From contig JAVBNX010000004.1 of assembly GCA_031551275.1 (NCBI GenBank), forward strand, positions 240,311-304,310: 64,000 nt of DNA, read 5' to 3'. Origin of the DNA: JAVBMJ01 sp031551275 (lineage in GTDB: Bacteria > Bacteroidota > Bacteroidia > Bacteroidales > Rikenellaceae). The position numbers and the translations under genes are program-made. Under the pieces are notes generated by a model. The model was given only the letters and a program-made list of their open reading frames with translations. It was not told the DNA's origin and did no database searches. Shown piece after piece: positions 61,043-64,000 of this stretch (its first letter is position 1; every line of letters starts with the position of its first letter).

Positions 61043-61294
61043 CTAAGATCTGTGCTCGTTTAGGATCCGCATCGCTGCATCCAGGATCGCGGTATCGTCC
61101 AGTGTTACGATCCCGCCGTCCGGCCCTTTTTCGAAGTGTACGCCTATCGGGCTTCCGCCGTCTTCCCAGTGCCGTCCGCCGAAGTAATTCCTGACAGTGT
61201 CCACTTCTATGCTAAGCTCATCAGCAATGCGTTGCGAGCTGCCGCTGGGGAGTTTGTCCTTGATGCGGCGCAGCTCATTGAATGTAATCACCAT
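61043..61294 (-). CDS. Small helix-turn-helix DNA-binding protein
   Basis: An 83-residue protein. Residues ~15-40 (LPSGSSQRIADELSIEVDTVRNYFGG) read as an HTH with the GSS-x-IA-x-L pattern of small Bacteroidetes DNA-binding proteins. The rest (IGVHFEKGPDGGIVTLDDTAILDAAM) is acidic with a C-terminal helix. The gene has a proper terminator and is divergent from dnaK across 309 bases. It may regulate itself or the neighbouring heat-shock gene; neither is shown. Confidence 0.8.
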   Translation of the reverse strand: MVITFNELRRIKDKLPSGSSQRIADELSIEVDTVRNYFGGRHWEDGGSPIGVHFEKGPDGGIVTLDDTAILDAAMRILNEHRS

Positions 61295-61603
61295 GATCGT
61301 AAAGATTTATAGGTTGAGTTTGACTTGTTTTTTCCGTGCACGTAAACGTGAAACTTTTCGCAGATAAAGTTAAAAACAATAAATGAGATCGCCAAGCCCC
61401 GGGCCATCTTTTTTCATTGTTTATTAAAAAATCTTTAAATCGTACGTCAATTTGTCATATCCCGGCGGGCCGGGTCTGTCAAAAATGCCGTTTTTGTCAC
61501 CCGTCCGGGGCAAAATCCGTCACAAGGTGCATTGGCACAATGATTGTTTGAATTAAGGTGCAACTCAAACACGGAACTAATAACTTAAAAACGAATATAA
61601 GAA
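61295..61603. promoter_or_regulatory. Divergent promoter region between the small HTH gene and dnaK
   Basis: No gene is present. It contains an inverted repeat CAAAAA-TGCCG-TTTTTG (61480-61496) and TTTG at 61547-61550 about 54 bases before dnaK, with only weak agreement to TAnnTTTG upstream of it. No CIRCE element (TTAGCACTC) was seen, so HrcA control of dnaK here is not supported. Confidence 0.45.
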
Positions 61604-63508
<1,905 letters not shown>

Positions 63509-63533
63509 ACGATTTTTATCGCACCTTATTAAT

Positions 63534-63570
63534 AGGGCGTTCCGCAATGGCCGGGACGCCCTGTTTTTTT
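63534..63570 (+). terminator. Terminator after dnaK
   Basis: AGGGCGT (63534-63540) pairs with ACGCCCT (63556-63562), extended by a TCC/GGG part-match, and is followed by seven T (63564-63570). It separates dnaK from the rRNA promoters 20 bases downstream. Confidence 0.88.
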
Positions 63571-63591
63571 AAGAAAAAAAGTTGCGAAAAG

Positions 63592-63622
63592 TTTGCAGGT
63601 GGAGAAATAATCCCTACATTTG
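63592..63622 (+). promoter_or_regulatory. rRNA operon promoter P1
   Basis: TTTG (63592-63595), a 19-base spacer and TACATTTG (63615-63622) match the Bacteroidetes consensus exactly. Transcription would begin near 63629, about 240 bases before 16S. Confidence 0.85.
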
Positions 63623-63673
63623 CACCCGCTAAACAGGAAACGCTCTGTGAGGCGAGAGGTTCCGGAATAAAAA

Positions 63674-63705
63674 TTTGGAGGTTACAAAATTTCACACTAT
63701 CTTTG
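63674..63705 (+). promoter_or_regulatory. rRNA operon promoter P2
   Basis: TTTG (63674-63677), a 20-base spacer and TATCTTTG (63698-63705) give a second exact match, about 83 bases after P1. Tandem promoters are usual for rrn operons. Confidence 0.85.
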
Positions 63706-63715
63706 TAGTCCTTTT

Positions 63716-63744
63716 TCGCCCTTCAATTTTCGGGGCGATTTTTT
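63716..63744 (+). promoter_or_regulatory. Terminator-like hairpin in the rRNA leader
   Basis: TCGCCC (63716-63721) pairs with GGGCGA (63733-63738), followed by six T (63739-63744). It begins only about 4 bases after the expected P2 start, so it could limit or tune rRNA transcription unless antitermination acts. Confidence 0.6.
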
Positions 63745-63759
63745 GACCGGTTCGGTTAA

Positions 63760-63772
63760 GGTTCTTTGAATT
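63760..63772 (+). promoter_or_regulatory. boxA-like antitermination element
   Basis: GGTTCTTTGAATT resembles the rrn boxA core (GNTCTTTNAA) bound by NusB-S10. Its place between the leader hairpin and 16S fits rRNA antitermination. Confidence 0.55.
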
Positions 63773-63867
63773 ACTGATAACAAGAGAGAAATAAATGTTA
63801 GTACTTTATCAAGTTCATTTCTTTGATTTGAATCGAGCAATCAAAACTCTAAAATAACAAAATTTTT

Positions 63868-64000
63868 ATTATGGAGAGTTTGATCCTGGCTCAGGATAAA
63901 CGCTAGCGGCAGGCCTAACACATGCAAGTCGAGGGAACAGTATTGAGTAGTAATACGATATATGGGTTACCGGCGGACGGGTGCGTAACGCGTATGCAAC
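63868..64000 (+). rRNA. 16S ribosomal RNA, 5' part
   Basis: The conserved 5' sequence AGAGTTTGATCCTGGCTCAG starts at 63875, followed by AAACGCTAGCGGCAGGCCTAA and CATGCAAGTCGAGGG, then the V1 region and GGCGGACGGGTGCGTAACGCG. The gene runs off the window end. The 5' boundary is estimated from typical Bacteroidales 16S genes. The sequence fits Bacteroidales; it is too short for a genus. Confidence 0.97.

Overview
The window is from a GC-rich Bacteroidales genome. Supporting signs are SusC/SusD pairs, Bacteroidetes-type promoters (TTTG, 18-20 bp, TAnnTTTG), SecD-SecF fused in one protein, TPR-AraC membrane regulators, and the first ~130 bases of a 16S rRNA gene with a Bacteroidales-type 5' end. 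The high GC fits Rikenellaceae (Alistipes-like), but this stretch cannot fix the genus.

Region 1 (1-21450, plus strand) is a polysaccharide utilization locus (PUL1). A 5'-cut AraC-type regulator precedes a long spacer with repeated operator-like motifs. Then come SusC, SusD, a TIG/IPT surface glycan-binding lipoprotein, a terminator hairpin, and an enzyme run: GH5, GH2 beta-mannosidase-like, a second GH5, GH140/DUF4038, GH130 mannosylglucose phosphorylase, GH78 rhamnosidase, CE7-like acetylesterase, an SGNH-like protein and a NodB-barrel-like lipoprotein. The set suggests an acetylated beta-glucan or glucomannan-type polymer carrying mannose and rhamnose.

Region 2 (21485-38444, minus strand) is a second, convergent PUL. 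In transcription order it holds a phosphomannose-isomerase-like fusion, a ROK sugar kinase, SusC, SusD, a divergent GH92 alpha-mannosidase, two small lipoproteins, a sialate-O-acetylesterase-family enzyme, a sulfatase fused to a propeller-like domain, and a stand-alone paralogue of that domain. A GntR/UTRA regulator (38607-39338) lies upstream. It has its own terminator, and a promoter plus a perfect palindrome sit between it and the operon. Kinase and isomerase would feed mannose into glycolysis, so both loci converge on mannose use.

Region 3 (39577-50078) is core and envelope genes: tRNA-Arg(ACG), OsmC-like protein, thioredoxin-like lipoprotein, ruvC, an eight-motif DnaJ-type zinc-finger membrane protein, an acidic-tail membrane protein, lpxD, coaD, a K+(Na+)/H+ antiporter, a BamA-like barrel, a DUF2807 protein and cdaA.

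Region 4 (50099-56719, minus) is an accessory cluster of three AraC-type regulators and two surface-type lipoproteins. One regulator is an HTH-only copy of its TPR-TM-AraC neighbour.

Region 5 (56772-64000) has secDF, a HAD phosphatase, a small HTH protein, dnaK on the plus strand, then tandem rrn promoters, a leader hairpin, a boxA-like element and the start of 16S rRNA. No insertion sequence, integrase or CRISPR array was seen.
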